Source: a virus
IMG/VR virus record: IMGVR_UViG_3300010157_000008
Coordinates: 1 to 39,501 of that record
DNA: 39,501 nucleotides
Strand: one strand, 5' to 3'
In this document: in pieces, positions 27,243-36,515 of the stretch
Numbering within the stretch: the first letter of the stretch is position 1
How the letters are laid out: each line of letters begins with the position of its first letter
Translations under genes and position numbers: made by a program
Notes under the pieces: generated by a model
What the model saw: only the letters and a program-made list of their open reading frames with translations
Databases searched by the model: none
What the model was told of the DNA's origin: nothing

Positions 27243-28504
27243 TGTCTACTACCAAAAAGGGTTTACAACCCGGCACTACATATTCGGTTAGTGGAACTAA
27301 TTCTTCTACAGTGCCAACAGCAAAGCCATCAGAAACTCCATTTGTACCAAAAGTTGGAGGTGTGTCCGGTAAGGGCAGGGGAACAATTAGTCCTAAAGCA
27401 GCCGCTGCTGCTGCTGGAAATACTGGTGCTTCTGCTGGTGTCAAACCTATGGTTCCTGGTGGTCCAGTAACTGTCAGTGTTGATGCACAGGGTAACCCAA
27501 TTCGTTCTACTACACCATTGTTTCAACAGGGTGACCAATATACATACTTAACATCATTACCACAAGCAGAACGCGCTAAGATTCAAAAGAGCATGTACTC
27601 TCTTGGTCTATATGGAAAGAACTTTGTTCCTACATATGGATTTATTGCTCCTGGTGGAGAAGATGCAACTGCTATTGCCAAACTTATGTACGTTGGTGAG
27701 CAACTTGGTAAAGCAGATATCAATGATGTAATCAAGATTGCTCAAAAAGATTCAAAGATTCGTACACTTCTTACAACTGGTGGTCAAGTAACTCAAGGTA
27801 CTAAGATTAGTCTTACTACTGCAGCAGATGCTGGTGCTAAGTTAAACTCTACCTACCTAGATACATTTAATGAGAAGCCAAGCAAGGCTGAACTTGCATC
27901 ATTTACTAATCAACTTAATGCTGCAGAGAAGAAGGCTAAGGGTACTGTAAGTGCTCAACTAGCAGATGATATCATGATGGGTGTTATTGCCGCTAAAGCA
28001 AATACGCTTATCTCTTCTGCATCACTTGGTAATACCAAGGCACAGGCACAATTAGATGCTGGTCAACTAGGCAAAGCAGTACGTACTATCCGTTCTGCAT
28101 ATGAAGATAATGGATTACCTCAACCAGCAAACCCTAATGATGTATATAAGAAGGCTGTCGCTGGACTTAGAGATAATGCGGCTATGGATAATGTATTACA
28201 GGGTATTCAGGTAGCAGCAAAGAACATTTGGAAACCTTTTGCTGTAGACATTGCTAATGGTCATACTGTTAAAGATTTGATTAATACTCATCTTGGGATT
28301 AAGGCTGGAATTCTAGGAATTGCTCCATCTAGTATTAAGATATCAGATATGACGGATGCGCTTGATGAAAATGGAAATTTACTTACACCTGATAAATATA
28401 AATCTAAAGTGTATGGTTCTAATGATTATCTTGCTAGTGATAACTATAAAACTCAAAAATTTAATGACCTTCGCGCAGTATTAAATAATTTTCAAATAGG
28501 TTAA
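27242..28504 (+). CDS. Structural-module protein (420 aa)
   Basis: The Ser/Thr/Pro/Gly-rich N-terminus (residues 1-85) has an Ala run, followed by an alpha-helical domain (LGLYGKNFVPTYGFIAPGG and onward). The start overlaps the stop of the giant protein (TAATG). It is probably another internal or portal-associated virion protein; no known family is recognised. Together with the next gene it forms a pair of similar size and design (disordered start, helical end). Confidence 0.6.
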   Translation: MSTTKKGLQPGTTYSVSGTNSSTVPTAKPSETPFVPKVGGVSGKGRGTISPKAAAAAAGNTGASAGVKPMVPGGPVTVSVDAQGNPIRSTTPLFQQGDQYTYLTSLPQAERAKIQKSMYSLGLYGKNFVPTYGFIAPGGEDATAIAKLMYVGEQLGKADINDVIKIAQKDSKIRTLLTTGGQVTQGTKISLTTAADAGAKLNSTYLDTFNEKPSKAELASFTNQLNAAEKKAKGTVSAQLADDIMMGVIAAKANTLISSASLGNTKAQAQLDAGQLGKAVRTIRSAYEDNGLPQPANPNDVYKKAVAGLRDNAAMDNVLQGIQVAAKNIWKPFAVDIANGHTVKDLINTHLGIKAGILGIAPSSIKISDMTDALDENGNLLTPDKYKSKVYGSNDYLASDNYKTQKFNDLRAVLNNFQIG

Positions 28505-28537
28505 TCATTAATTTAATAATAGGATTTGGAGTATAAT

Positions 28538-29758
28538 ATGCCAGGAGAAAATAGCGGACCAGGCTCAACTGCTATATCAGCAGTAATGGCCGATATGGCT
28601 AGTTATATACCACAAAGTACAACATTTACTGCACCTGGAGCAGCCCCAGATGTTGTTCCAACAAGTACTGGTACATCTGTTTATACTGCCGCTGGAGCAT
28701 ATGGTTCTGCACAGTCTGCAGCAATGGCTGATAAAAATTCATATATTGCTCCTGGACAAACGGCAGCAGTAGATACTCCTGCTCCTCCTCCAATTGTAGA
28801 TAAAAATGGAAAATTAATTGTACCATTAGTTCCACCAACTAAAACTATTCAACAAGCAATAGATGATATTCTTGCTGGAACAATGACAGCATATGGTATG
28901 TCTGGAGTTGCTTCAACAATTGCACAAATTCGTAAAGATTATCCAGATGCAACAAGCGACCAATTATTGATGTTGCTTAAAAATGATACTCGTTACAATG
29001 CTGAATATAATAAAAGATTTGCTGGCAATGCTGCTCTCAAGGCTCAGGGTCTTCAACCCCTTGATGATGCTACATATCTTAAGTCAGAACAAGAATATGC
29101 TAAAGTTCTTAAAGGTTATGGATTAGATACTCTAGCAACTAGAGACCAATATGCTACATTCATTGGTAACAGTATGGATTTACAAGATGTTACTGACCGT
29201 ATCAGTCTTGCTATTGACCACCTTAAGGCTAACCCAGATGCAAATGCTGCATTTGATAAGTTTTACCCTACACTTTCTACTGGTGATAAACTTGCCCTTA
29301 TGCTAAAGCCAGAAACTCAACTTCCAATCATGAAGAAAAAAGTACAGGCTGCTGAAATTGGTGGTGCAGCACTTGCTCAACATCTAGAGACCAACCTAAC
29401 TGATATTACATCTATGGGTACAACTGGATATAGCAATGTATCTGGTGGAACACTAGGTGCAGAAGCACTTCAAAATGCTGGTGTTACAACTGCAGCGGCT
29501 AAGGCAGGCTATCAACAGATTGCTCAAGACCTTCCTGCTGCTAATAAACTCAGCGCAATCTATGCTGGAACTCTTGACCAGTATGGTCAGAAACAGGCAG
29601 AACAAGAACAGTTACTTGGACTTGCATCTGCTACTAGAGCCAAGCAGGCATTGAGTCAGAAAGAACAAGCAACATGGTCTGGTCAAACAGGTCAATTGCA
29701 AAGTGCATACGGTGTTAATCGTACAGCATTTGGAACCTCTGCACAAGGTTCTATTTAA
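28538..29758 (+). CDS. Structural-module protein (406 aa) with N-terminal repeat
   Basis: The start at 28538 follows GGAGTATAAT; a frame opening 12 bases earlier is less well placed. The first 80 residues contain two copies of a short motif (SAVMADMASYI and SAAMADKNSYI) in a Thr/Pro/Gly-rich region. The rest is helical (AIDDILAGTMTAYGMSGVAS; helices to the C-terminus). It probably belongs to the virion core complex with the two preceding proteins. Function unknown. Confidence 0.6.
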   Translation: MPGENSGPGSTAISAVMADMASYIPQSTTFTAPGAAPDVVPTSTGTSVYTAAGAYGSAQSAAMADKNSYIAPGQTAAVDTPAPPPIVDKNGKLIVPLVPPTKTIQQAIDDILAGTMTAYGMSGVASTIAQIRKDYPDATSDQLLMLLKNDTRYNAEYNKRFAGNAALKAQGLQPLDDATYLKSEQEYAKVLKGYGLDTLATRDQYATFIGNSMDLQDVTDRISLAIDHLKANPDANAAFDKFYPTLSTGDKLALMLKPETQLPIMKKKVQAAEIGGAALAQHLETNLTDITSMGTTGYSNVSGGTLGAEALQNAGVTTAAAKAGYQQIAQDLPAANKLSAIYAGTLDQYGQKQAEQEQLLGLASATRAKQALSQKEQATWSGQTGQLQSAYGVNRTAFGTSAQGSI

Positions 29759-29766
29759 CTAGAATC

Positions 29767-29836
29767 CCATCTGGACCTACCGGCCCCAGATGGTGTACAA
29801 GACCGGTAGCAAGAGCCAGCCTATTCCCCCGAATAG
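29767..29836 (+). other. Structured intergenic RNA: possible H-type pseudoknot and hairpin
   Basis: CCATCTGG (29767-29774) pairs with CCAGATGG (29786-29793), and CTACCGG (29777-29783), lying in that loop, pairs with CCGGTAG (29803-29809). The interleaved order allows a pseudoknot. A further hairpin, CTATTC-CCCC-GAATAG, occupies 29821-29836. The whole 123-base gap before the scaffold gene is otherwise gene-free. Confidence 0.6.
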
Positions 29837-29881
29837 AATCTGAGGCTTGCGATTCAACTAACGAAAGGGTGGACAGTTGCT

Positions 29882-30373
29882 ATGAGCAACAACTACTGGG
29901 ATGACGAAGAAGACGATACAGATACTGACATCGAAACCAACTTTGCTGGTGACGGAAGTGACTTACTAAAGAAACTCCGCAAAGCAAAACGTTCAGATGA
30001 AAAGCGTATTAAAGAACTCACGGAACAACTTGAGACTTTGTCTAAGGGACAACGAGAGCGTACCGTCAAAGAAGTCCTAGAAAAGAAAGGCGTAAATCCA
30101 AAAGCAGTTCGTTTGGTCCTTAAGGACCTAGATGGTAACATTTCAGAAGAGACAGTCAATGACTGGCTTGATGATAATGCTGACCTATTCGGATTAACTG
30201 TAAATAAGGAAGCGCCGGTAGTTAACGAATTAGACCGTGCCGCACTGCGTGCACAAGATTCATTAACTCAAAACGCAATTACGCCAGACCGAACGGATGA
30301 TTTGCAAGCACGTCTAGATGGAGCACAAAGTTCCGAAGACATTATTGCATTAATCCATTCATTACAATCATAG
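29882..30373 (+). CDS. Capsid scaffolding protein
   Basis: The 163-aa protein has a very acidic N-terminus (WDDEEDDTDTDIET), a coiled-coil middle (about residues 30-65) and a short helical C-terminus (EDIIALIHSLQS). Scaffolds have this build, lie directly before the major capsid gene and interact with the capsid protein through the C-terminal helix. AAAGG is upstream. Confidence 0.75.
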   Translation: MSNNYWDDEEDDTDTDIETNFAGDGSDLLKKLRKAKRSDEKRIKELTEQLETLSKGQRERTVKEVLEKKGVNPKAVRLVLKDLDGNISEETVNDWLDDNADLFGLTVNKEAPVVNELDRAALRAQDSLTQNAITPDRTDDLQARLDGAQSSEDIIALIHSLQS

Positions 30374-30401
30374 TTTCCTAGTCACTTGGAGGTGACATAC
30401 A

Positions 30402-31367
30402 ATGGTTAACGCCTATACAAGTACCGCATCTGGTTCCCTCGGTGGAACAGCAGGTGGTGCTGGAGTAGTCCAGACCGCGTATGACCGTCTGTTGGAGTTT
30501 GCTCTCCGTTCAGAACCACTCATTCGCTCAGTTGCAGATAAGACTCCCGCACGTCAGACAGCGCCCGGCGCAACAGTTGTACTACAAAAGTACGCTGACC
30601 TTGCTGCTACAACAGCAACTCTTACAGAATCAGCAGACCCAGATTCAGTCGCTCTTGGTACACCAACATCAATCACCATTACTCTTAATGAGTATGGTAA
30701 TGCTGTTCTTGTAACACGTGCTCTTGAACTCTTCTCTCTTGCAGATGTAGACCCAGCAATTGCTAACATCATCGCATTCAACCTTGCCGATTCTATCGAC
30801 CAAGTTGCGCAGAATGTACTCCGTCAAGGAACCAACGTAATTTACGCTGGTGCAACTGCTACAAATACAGCAACAATTACTGCTGCTGCTACACTAACTT
30901 CTGCCAACGTACGCAAGTCCGTTGCTAAGTTGCGTGCTGGTAAGTCAGTTGCTCGTAAGGGTAATCTGTACTGGGCTGGTATTCATCCAGAAGTTTCACA
31001 CGACCTACGTTCCGAAACTGGTTCAGCAGGTTGGTTGCTCCCTAACCAATACGGTTCTTCACAGGACCGCCTATGGGCAGGAGAAATCGGTACATATGAA
31101 GGTGCGTTCTTTGTTGAATCACCACGTATGTACAAGGCACAAGATGGTGCATCAGGTACCGCTGCTAACAGCGTATACCGTACAATCTTTGCTGGACAGC
31201 AAGCAATGGCACAGGCAGTTGCCGAAGAACCACATGTGGTTATCGGACCTGTCGTTGATAAGTTGATGCGTCACCGCCCAATGGGTTGGTACGGCGTACT
31301 TGGCTTTGCTCGCTTCCGTGAAGAAGCACTCTACCGCGTAGAGTCTGGTTCATCAATCGCTGTTTAA
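30402..31367 (+). CDS. Major capsid protein (HK97-fold)
   Basis: The 321-aa protein comes after the scaffold with a strong GGAGG ribosome-binding site. It has a flexible N-arm (Gly/Ala/Ser), a helix with LRSEPLIRSVADKTPARQ, a beta segment PGATVVLQKYADLAATTATLTE typical of the E-loop/P-domain of N4-gp56-like HK97-fold capsids, and a long spine helix (NIIAFNLADSIDQVAQNVL). The C-terminal A-domain pattern GWYGVLGFARFREEALYRVES is also present. A post-stop hairpin follows at 31383-31404. Confidence 0.85.
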   Translation: MVNAYTSTASGSLGGTAGGAGVVQTAYDRLLEFALRSEPLIRSVADKTPARQTAPGATVVLQKYADLAATTATLTESADPDSVALGTPTSITITLNEYGNAVLVTRALELFSLADVDPAIANIIAFNLADSIDQVAQNVLRQGTNVIYAGATATNTATITAAATLTSANVRKSVAKLRAGKSVARKGNLYWAGIHPEVSHDLRSETGSAGWLLPNQYGSSQDRLWAGEIGTYEGAFFVESPRMYKAQDGASGTAANSVYRTIFAGQQAMAQAVAEEPHVVIGPVVDKLMRHRPMGWYGVLGFARFREEALYRVESGSSIAV

Positions 31368-31382
31368 TTGATTGACGCTTGG

Positions 31383-31404
31383 GTAGGAGTCTTTGTGCTC
31401 CTAC
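31383..31404 (+). terminator. Hairpin after the capsid gene
   Basis: GTAGGAG and CTCCTAC form a perfect 7-bp stem with an 8-base loop, 15 bases after the capsid stop. There is no U run, so it may be a leaky terminator or a 3'-end stabiliser of the capsid message. Confidence 0.4.
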
Positions 31405-31432
31405 TCAGGAGTAAGTTCATTAAGGAGAACTA

Positions 31433-31702
31433 ATGGCAACGTACACATTTAATACACCAACAGTCAGAGAAGGACCCGCTGGTGGCGGTCGTCTTTTTAT
31501 GTTTTTCAAACTAAATAAAGGACTATCTGTTGTCAAATCTGGTGGTATTTACAGTACTACTAGGTATATACTAGACACGGATGTACCATCATATCAAGAG
31601 GTATATCGTGGAGGATATAACCATACGGTAAGCCAAGCAACTAAAGATGCTTTAATCGCTGCAAGTATAGGAATTACAGAATCCAACTTCACAGTACAGT
31701 AG
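31433..31702 (+). CDS. Small conserved-type structural protein (89 aa)
   Basis: A beta-rich start (TYTFNTPTVREGPAGGG, RLFMFFKLNKGLSVV) and a tail with TKDALIAASIGITESNF. AAGGAG precedes the ATG. A short beta protein right after the capsid could be a head-completion or decoration protein; no family is certain. Confidence 0.6.
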   Translation: MATYTFNTPTVREGPAGGGRLFMFFKLNKGLSVVKSGGIYSTTRYILDTDVPSYQEVYRGGYNHTVSQATKDALIAASIGITESNFTVQ

Positions 31703-31710
31703 GGGACAAC

Positions 31711-32160
31711 ATGCAATGTGACCATATAGCAAAGATACTCAAATGGTCTTATGAACTAGAAGATGGACAGATGAACCAGAAGGCTACCTTATTTGGTTGC
31801 ACTCTGTGCGATGAGACTACTGATAAGTTGTGGGATAACTTTGGTGTAGTAAAGACAGTTACTGACCATAAAGTCGGTGACTTCTATTGCGAATGTTTTG
31901 GTTGTAAGGCTAAAAGTCTACAATTAAATGCAGGGGATGCCACCAGAGATATCTCAGATAAGAAGTGGACATCAGAACTTAAAGCATATAAACAAGCAAC
32001 AGAGCAAGGAATCAAACCGGCTGGTACATCAAGACGCCAGGTGGAAGAAGCACACAAGGCTTCTGAGTTACTTAATAGACCATATGACTCAGGGAAAATG
32101 CCAGCAGCAAAAGGTATAAACAAAAAATCCGCAGAAGTAATGAAAGAACTAGGAGTATAA
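31711..32160 (+). CDS. Zinc-ribbon-containing hypothetical protein (149 aa)
   Basis: Residues 1-70 contain CDHIAKI, CTLCDETTD and CECFGCKAKS, enough Cys/His for one or two zinc sites. The rest is Lys-rich and helical. It lies in the virion module. An HNH-like or packaging-associated role is conceivable but the HNH triad is not complete. Confidence 0.6.
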   Translation: MQCDHIAKILKWSYELEDGQMNQKATLFGCTLCDETTDKLWDNFGVVKTVTDHKVGDFYCECFGCKAKSLQLNAGDATRDISDKKWTSELKAYKQATEQGIKPAGTSRRQVEEAHKASELLNRPYDSGKMPAAKGINKKSAEVMKELGV

Positions 32161-32161
32161 A

Positions 32162-32329
32162 ATGGCTAAAGGTAAAATGGAAATGTACGCATCTAAAGGT
32201 GCTATGAAGAAGCACGAAAAGGGCGAAGGCTCAAAGATGGCTGCAATGGAAAAGAAGATGGGCATCAAAGATGTTGTTAAAAAGTCTTCTGCTAAGTCTT
32301 CTGTTAAGAAGATGGGAAAGAAGAAATAA
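32162..32329 (+). CDS. 55-aa Lys-rich microprotein
   Basis: MAKGKMEMYASKGAMKKHEK and onward, with about one third Lys and several Met. It starts one base after the upstream stop and ends in a TAATG overlap. Highly basic, possibly a DNA- or RNA-binding virion component. Confidence 0.65.
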   Translation: MAKGKMEMYASKGAMKKHEKGEGSKMAAMEKKMGIKDVVKKSSAKSSVKKMGKKK

Positions 32330-32553
32330 TGTCAGTAGGTAAAATTCCAACACCTGCTCCAAAGCAAGCATGGGGCCAAATAAAGCAAGGACCAACATTG
32401 GCAAAGGTTATGGATGCATCTAAGACTCCTGTTCGTCCAGCACCTAAGCGTGACCAGACACCAGAAGATAAAGCCTTTGGCGATTTAATGAAGAAATATA
32501 ATTACGATGTCACAAAGGTTCCTGGCTGGCAAGGTGGCGGAGGAACTCAATAA
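32329..32553 (+). CDS. 74-aa Pro/Lys-rich protein
   Basis: The start and end both overlap neighbours (TAATG). Mostly disordered (IPTPAPKQAWGQIKQG) with a short helical motif (EDKAFGDLMKKYNYDV) and a Gly-rich end. Unrecognised. Confidence 0.6.
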   Translation: MSVGKIPTPAPKQAWGQIKQGPTLAKVMDASKTPVRPAPKRDQTPEDKAFGDLMKKYNYDVTKVPGWQGGGGTQ

Positions 32554-32711
32554 TGGCTAAATCTACTAGCAAGAAAACTGCTAAGGTAGCAAAGGTAATG
32601 CATGAATTTAAGGCAGGTACTCTTCACTCTGGAAAGGGTGGAAAGATTGTCAAGAATCCTAAGCAAGCAATCGCAATAGCAATATCCCAATCAAAGAAGA
32701 AAGGCAAATAA
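32553..32711 (+). CDS. DUF6496-like 52-aa basic protein
   Basis: The conserved core KVMHEFKAGTLHSGKGGKIV followed by KNPKQAIAIAISQ is the recognised DUF6496 pattern, widespread in phages and bacteria and of unknown function. Strongly basic, within a block of tiny Lys-rich genes. Confidence 0.75.
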   Translation: MAKSTSKKTAKVAKVMHEFKAGTLHSGKGGKIVKNPKQAIAIAISQSKKKGK

Positions 32712-32888
32712 ATGAATACAGCCGGTCAAGCAGACAAGGGACCACACATCACAGGTCCATCAAAGACTCGTTCAGCAGCAAAAGATTATTCAAATGTAGC
32801 AGGAGCCAATAAGCCAAATCAAATTGGAACTGGTGTTGCTGCTAAAGCAACTCAAAAAGTTAACTACGGTCAAAGCACACATAAGTAA
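32712..32888 (+). CDS. 58-aa microprotein
   Basis: Begins MNTAGQADKGPHITGPSKTR, is basic with little hydrophobicity, probably disordered, and starts directly after the previous stop (TAA-ATG). Unrecognised. Confidence 0.6.
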   Translation: MNTAGQADKGPHITGPSKTRSAAKDYSNVAGANKPNQIGTGVAAKATQKVNYGQSTHK

Positions 32889-32906
32889 TAAAAGATAGGG
32901 GACAAA

Positions 32907-33584
32907 ATGCAAGAGACAGTATCTATCGCTTGGTGCGATAATGGAATGGTCGATGGAAAATTCATGCAAGGTATTATGGATGTTGTCCTAAAATCTGGTG
33001 TGAAGTTTGATACTACGCTTAGAAGTGCAGGAAACCAAATAGCACGTCAGCGTGAAAAGGTTGTTCAGCACTGGTATCAAAATATCGATTCCGATTGGCT
33101 CCTCTGGGTTGACTCAGATGTTGTGATAAGTCCAGAGAGATTCCTTCGTTTATGGAATAAAAAGGATAAAGATAAACATCCTATTGTAACTGGTGTGTAC
33201 TTTACAAGTACCCAACCAGAAGAACCTCTAATGACTCCAGTACCAACAGTATATACATTTGCAGAGAAAAACGGTGTAGTTGGAATCTCTCCACTTCATC
33301 CATTGCCAAAAGATAAATTTATGAAAGTAAGCGCAGCAGGTATGGGATTTGTTCTCATGCATAAGAGCGCAATTAAACAGGTCCTAGAAAAGATTCCTAA
33401 TACTCCACTATTCCTAGAAGTTGGAGTCAATAAAGGATTCATGGGAGAAGACATTTACTTCTTCGCTCTATGCGATAAAGCAGGTGTTGAGGTATGGTGT
33501 GATACAGGGGCTACGGTACCACATATGAAACGTTTCTCATTTGATGAACACTATTACGATGCATTCGTAGATAAGAGGAAATAA
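32907..33584 (+). CDS. Glycosyltransferase-like protein (GT-A fold)
   Basis: The 225-aa protein starts with an N-terminal strand (SIAWCDNGMVDG), then the nucleotide-sugar-binding layout ARQREKVVQHW and the metal-binding DxD in WLLWVDSDVVIS (about residues 66-77). It then has a mid-domain SAAGMGFVLMH and an acceptor-side motif FMGEDIYFF with GED. These are the marks of GT-A (family 2-like) glycosyltransferases. Inside the structural operon it could decorate a virion protein or alter a host surface sugar; the substrate is unknown. AGGGG precedes the ATG. Confidence 0.75.
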   Translation: MQETVSIAWCDNGMVDGKFMQGIMDVVLKSGVKFDTTLRSAGNQIARQREKVVQHWYQNIDSDWLLWVDSDVVISPERFLRLWNKKDKDKHPIVTGVYFTSTQPEEPLMTPVPTVYTFAEKNGVVGISPLHPLPKDKFMKVSAAGMGFVLMHKSAIKQVLEKIPNTPLFLEVGVNKGFMGEDIYFFALCDKAGVEVWCDTGATVPHMKRFSFDEHYYDAFVDKRK

Positions 33585-33856
33585 TGGCTATAGGTAACTT
33601 CGGTAGTACCCGATGTGCTGAACTCAATAGGCTGGCAAATGGTGGAACTTATCCTGCCATCACAACCTATCTTGACTGTCAAGGCGCAGCAAACAAATGG
33701 GCTGGCACAACTGGTCTAAGTATTGCTGGAGCATTGAACATCAAGAACGGAGTTACCGACCCCAAGTTATGGTTAGATATTCAAGGTGTATGTAATGCAC
33801 TTGCTGGAACAACTGGATTAGCCGCCCCTGCTGCACTAAGATTGAGGTCTGTATAA
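33584..33856 (+). CDS. Small structural-module protein (90 aa)
   Basis: Two similar halves, TRCAELNRLANGGTYPAIT and LDIQGVCNALAGTTGLAAP, suggest a repeated helical unit. The start and end overlap neighbours by TAATG. It is probably a small tail or head-tail protein; no family is recognised. Confidence 0.6.
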   Translation: MAIGNFGSTRCAELNRLANGGTYPAITTYLDCQGAANKWAGTTGLSIAGALNIKNGVTDPKLWLDIQGVCNALAGTTGLAAPAALRLRSV

Positions 33857-34779
33857 TGGCAACTACCCTAGAGAACCTTATTGATGAGGTCTACATCGGT
33901 CTATCTGGATTCACTCTCCAGCAAGATAGAGCAACTCACTTAGTCAGCAATGTTTCAGCAGTTGCATCCACAATTGATGCACCTATACAATTGACACTCG
34001 GTTCAACTGATAGCATCGGTAAAGGTATCGTTGAAATTGGTGAAGAACTTCTTTGGATTGATTCCTATGACCGTATTGCCAATACAGCAAATATCTCACC
34101 ATATGGACGTGGCTATAGCAATACTACAATCGCTGCACATAGTCGTGGCGATAAAGTAACTATCAGTCCAACATTTCCGCGCTCTGTAATAAAGCGAGCA
34201 ATCAATGATACTGTATCATCTGTATCTTCTATCATCTATGCAGTTAAGAATGCAACATTTACATACAATTCACCAATCACAACATATGCATTTAATGGAT
34301 TGTGTATAAACAATATTCTGCGAGTTATGTGGCAAGAAGTTGGACCATCTAAAGAGTGGCGCAATGTTAAGCGTTGGTCTTTCGATGCTTCTGCCGATTC
34401 AACAACATTCGGCTCTAATGCTCAGACAATTACCATTGGTGACCCAATAACTCCCGGCAGAACTGTTAAGATAATGTATGCTACTGATACAACTGCATTT
34501 ACTGCAAACACACAAGATTTTGTAACTCAGACTGGTCTTCCAACATCAACAAAAGATGTTATTGTGCTAGGAGCACAGTACCGTCTATTAGCAATGATGG
34601 ACCCAGCACGTTCAACAATGGTTAGCCCACAGGCTGATGAGACAGATAGCAAGCGTCCATTTGGTGCAGGACAGCAAGTTGTCAAGCAACTCTATGCTCT
34701 GTATCAGCAACGCTTGAAGGATGAAACAGCAGCACAGCAATCCAACTTCCCAGCAATAGTCCACTACGCCCGTCGATAG
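33856..34779 (+). CDS. Head-tail adaptor/connector protein
   Basis: The 307-aa protein has a beta-rich centre (IVEIGEELLWIDSY, ANISPYGRGYSNTTIAAH) and helices at the ends. The C-terminal section (VIVLGAQYRLLAMMDPARS, VVKQLYALYQQRLKDE) is typical of phage adaptor or tail-completion proteins in short-tailed phages. Position after the head genes and before the fibre supports it. The role is inferred by architecture. Confidence 0.6.
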   Translation: MATTLENLIDEVYIGLSGFTLQQDRATHLVSNVSAVASTIDAPIQLTLGSTDSIGKGIVEIGEELLWIDSYDRIANTANISPYGRGYSNTTIAAHSRGDKVTISPTFPRSVIKRAINDTVSSVSSIIYAVKNATFTYNSPITTYAFNGLCINNILRVMWQEVGPSKEWRNVKRWSFDASADSTTFGSNAQTITIGDPITPGRTVKIMYATDTTAFTANTQDFVTQTGLPTSTKDVIVLGAQYRLLAMMDPARSTMVSPQADETDSKRPFGAGQQVVKQLYALYQQRLKDETAAQQSNFPAIVHYARR

Positions 34780-34787
34780 GTAAATAG

Positions 34788-36494
34788 ATGACAACTCGTA
34801 ATTACTCCTCACGTTCCCAGCAAACAACCCTCACTGCTGGTATTACCTCATCTGCAACCACCATGACAGTTCTGTCTGGTACTGCACTTATGGGTGGTAC
34901 ATCTATTGCTCTCGGGCAAACATTCACAGCAGTCATTGACCCTGATACAGCACTTGAAGAAATTGTAGACGTTACCGCAGTTGCGACTAATACTCTAACA
35001 ATTACTCGTGGTATTGATGGTTCATCCGGACAGGCTCACTCAGCCGGTGCTATCGTACGCCACATGGTTATTGGTCGTGACCTTCGTGAAGCAAATACTC
35101 ATATTGAGAATACAACATCTGCTCACGGATTAACAATTGCCAATGTCTTGCAGACATCTAGTACTGGTGTAGTAACTGGTTCTATGATTGCTGCAACTAC
35201 AATTACAGATGCTAATATCAGCAATACTGCTGCTATCGCAAATAGCAAGTTGGCTACTAACCCTCTTGACCGTGCTAACCATACCGGTACTCAACTTGCT
35301 GCTACTGTCTCAAACTTTGATACACAGGTACGTACCTCTCGTCTAGACCAGATGGCTGCACCTACAGCATCAGTTGCTATGAATAGTCAGAAGATTACAG
35401 GATTGGCTACGCCAACATCAAATACAGATGCAGCAACTAAGGCTTACGCTGATGGACTGATTACTGCTCTTGTTGCATCATCCCCAACAACACTTGACAC
35501 TCTCAACGAGTTGGCTACTGCACTTGGTAATGATGCCAACTTTGCTACAACAACTGCCACAGCATTGGCCGGTAAACTTCCTTTGGCGGGCGGAACAATG
35601 TCTGGTGCCATCGCTATGGGTGGCAGCAAAATTACAGGCTTAGGAACCCCTACAGCCACTACTGATGCTACAACTAAGGCTTATGTAGATGCTACAATGG
35701 TAGGTGCCCCGGGTAACCTTACGGGTGTTATTACATCTCTTGGTGCTGCTACATCTATTGCATCTCAGACTGGTACAGGAACTAAGTTTGTAGTAGATAC
35801 AAGCCCCACCCTTATCACTCCAGTAATTGGCGCTGCAACTGGTTCATCTCTCAATGTAACTGGCGCACTAACTGGTGGAACTCATATTGCTAACGCAACT
35901 GTATCTGGAACATCTACAACTGGTGCATATTCCTACGGTGCCCTTGGATATTCAGATACTAACCATATTTTGACTATGCAAACAAACGTTAACTCTTATG
36001 CTCAGATGGAAATTCAGAATACCAATGCTGGTACAACTGCTTCTGCAGACGTAGTAGTTTCAAGTAATAATGCTACTGCGACAACCAACTATGGTAATCT
36101 TGGTATCAATTCTTCTGGATTTACAGGAACTGGAGCATTAAATACTGCAGGTGCTACATATTTAACTGCAACATCTGGTGAACTTGCTATTGGTACAACA
36201 ACTGCAAACGGTATTCACTTTGTAGTTAACTCTGGTGCTACAGATGCTATGACAATCTCATCTGCTGGTGCAGTAACTATCGCTGGTCACCCAACAATTG
36301 AAGGTGTTACATCTACAGGAGCAACTGGAACTGGTGCCCTTGTATTCGCTAACACGCCTACCCTGGTAACACCAGTCATCGGCGCTGCTACGGGTACAAG
36401 CCTTGCGCTATCTGGTGACTTAACATCTACAAAAGCAGGCGCATTTACATCACTAACAGACTTTGAAATGCTCACACTTATGGGCGCACTCTAA
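34788..36494 (+). CDS. Tail fibre/tail-spike-type protein
   Basis: The 568-aa Thr/Ala/Gly-rich protein has an N-terminal domain resembling phage adapter beta-domains (VLSGTALMGGTSIALGQTF, VDVTAVATNTLTITRGIDG). The central region has two copies of the phage tail-collar-like repeat, AMNSQKITGLATPTSNTDAA and LAGGTMSGAIAMGGSKITGL, each followed by a TDAxTKAY segment. The C-terminal half is beta-helical in composition. Such fibres bind the host surface. No enzymatic motif was seen. Confidence 0.85.
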   Translation: MTTRNYSSRSQQTTLTAGITSSATTMTVLSGTALMGGTSIALGQTFTAVIDPDTALEEIVDVTAVATNTLTITRGIDGSSGQAHSAGAIVRHMVIGRDLREANTHIENTTSAHGLTIANVLQTSSTGVVTGSMIAATTITDANISNTAAIANSKLATNPLDRANHTGTQLAATVSNFDTQVRTSRLDQMAAPTASVAMNSQKITGLATPTSNTDAATKAYADGLITALVASSPTTLDTLNELATALGNDANFATTTATALAGKLPLAGGTMSGAIAMGGSKITGLGTPTATTDATTKAYVDATMVGAPGNLTGVITSLGAATSIASQTGTGTKFVVDTSPTLITPVIGAATGSSLNVTGALTGGTHIANATVSGTSTTGAYSYGALGYSDTNHILTMQTNVNSYAQMEIQNTNAGTTASADVVVSSNNATATTNYGNLGINSSGFTGTGALNTAGATYLTATSGELAIGTTTANGIHFVVNSGATDAMTISSAGAVTIAGHPTIEGVTSTGATGTGALVFANTPTLVTPVIGAATGTSLALSGDLTSTKAGAFTSLTDFEMLTLMGAL

Positions 36495-36515
36495 CCGAAC
36501 GGAAGGTAGTAACTA

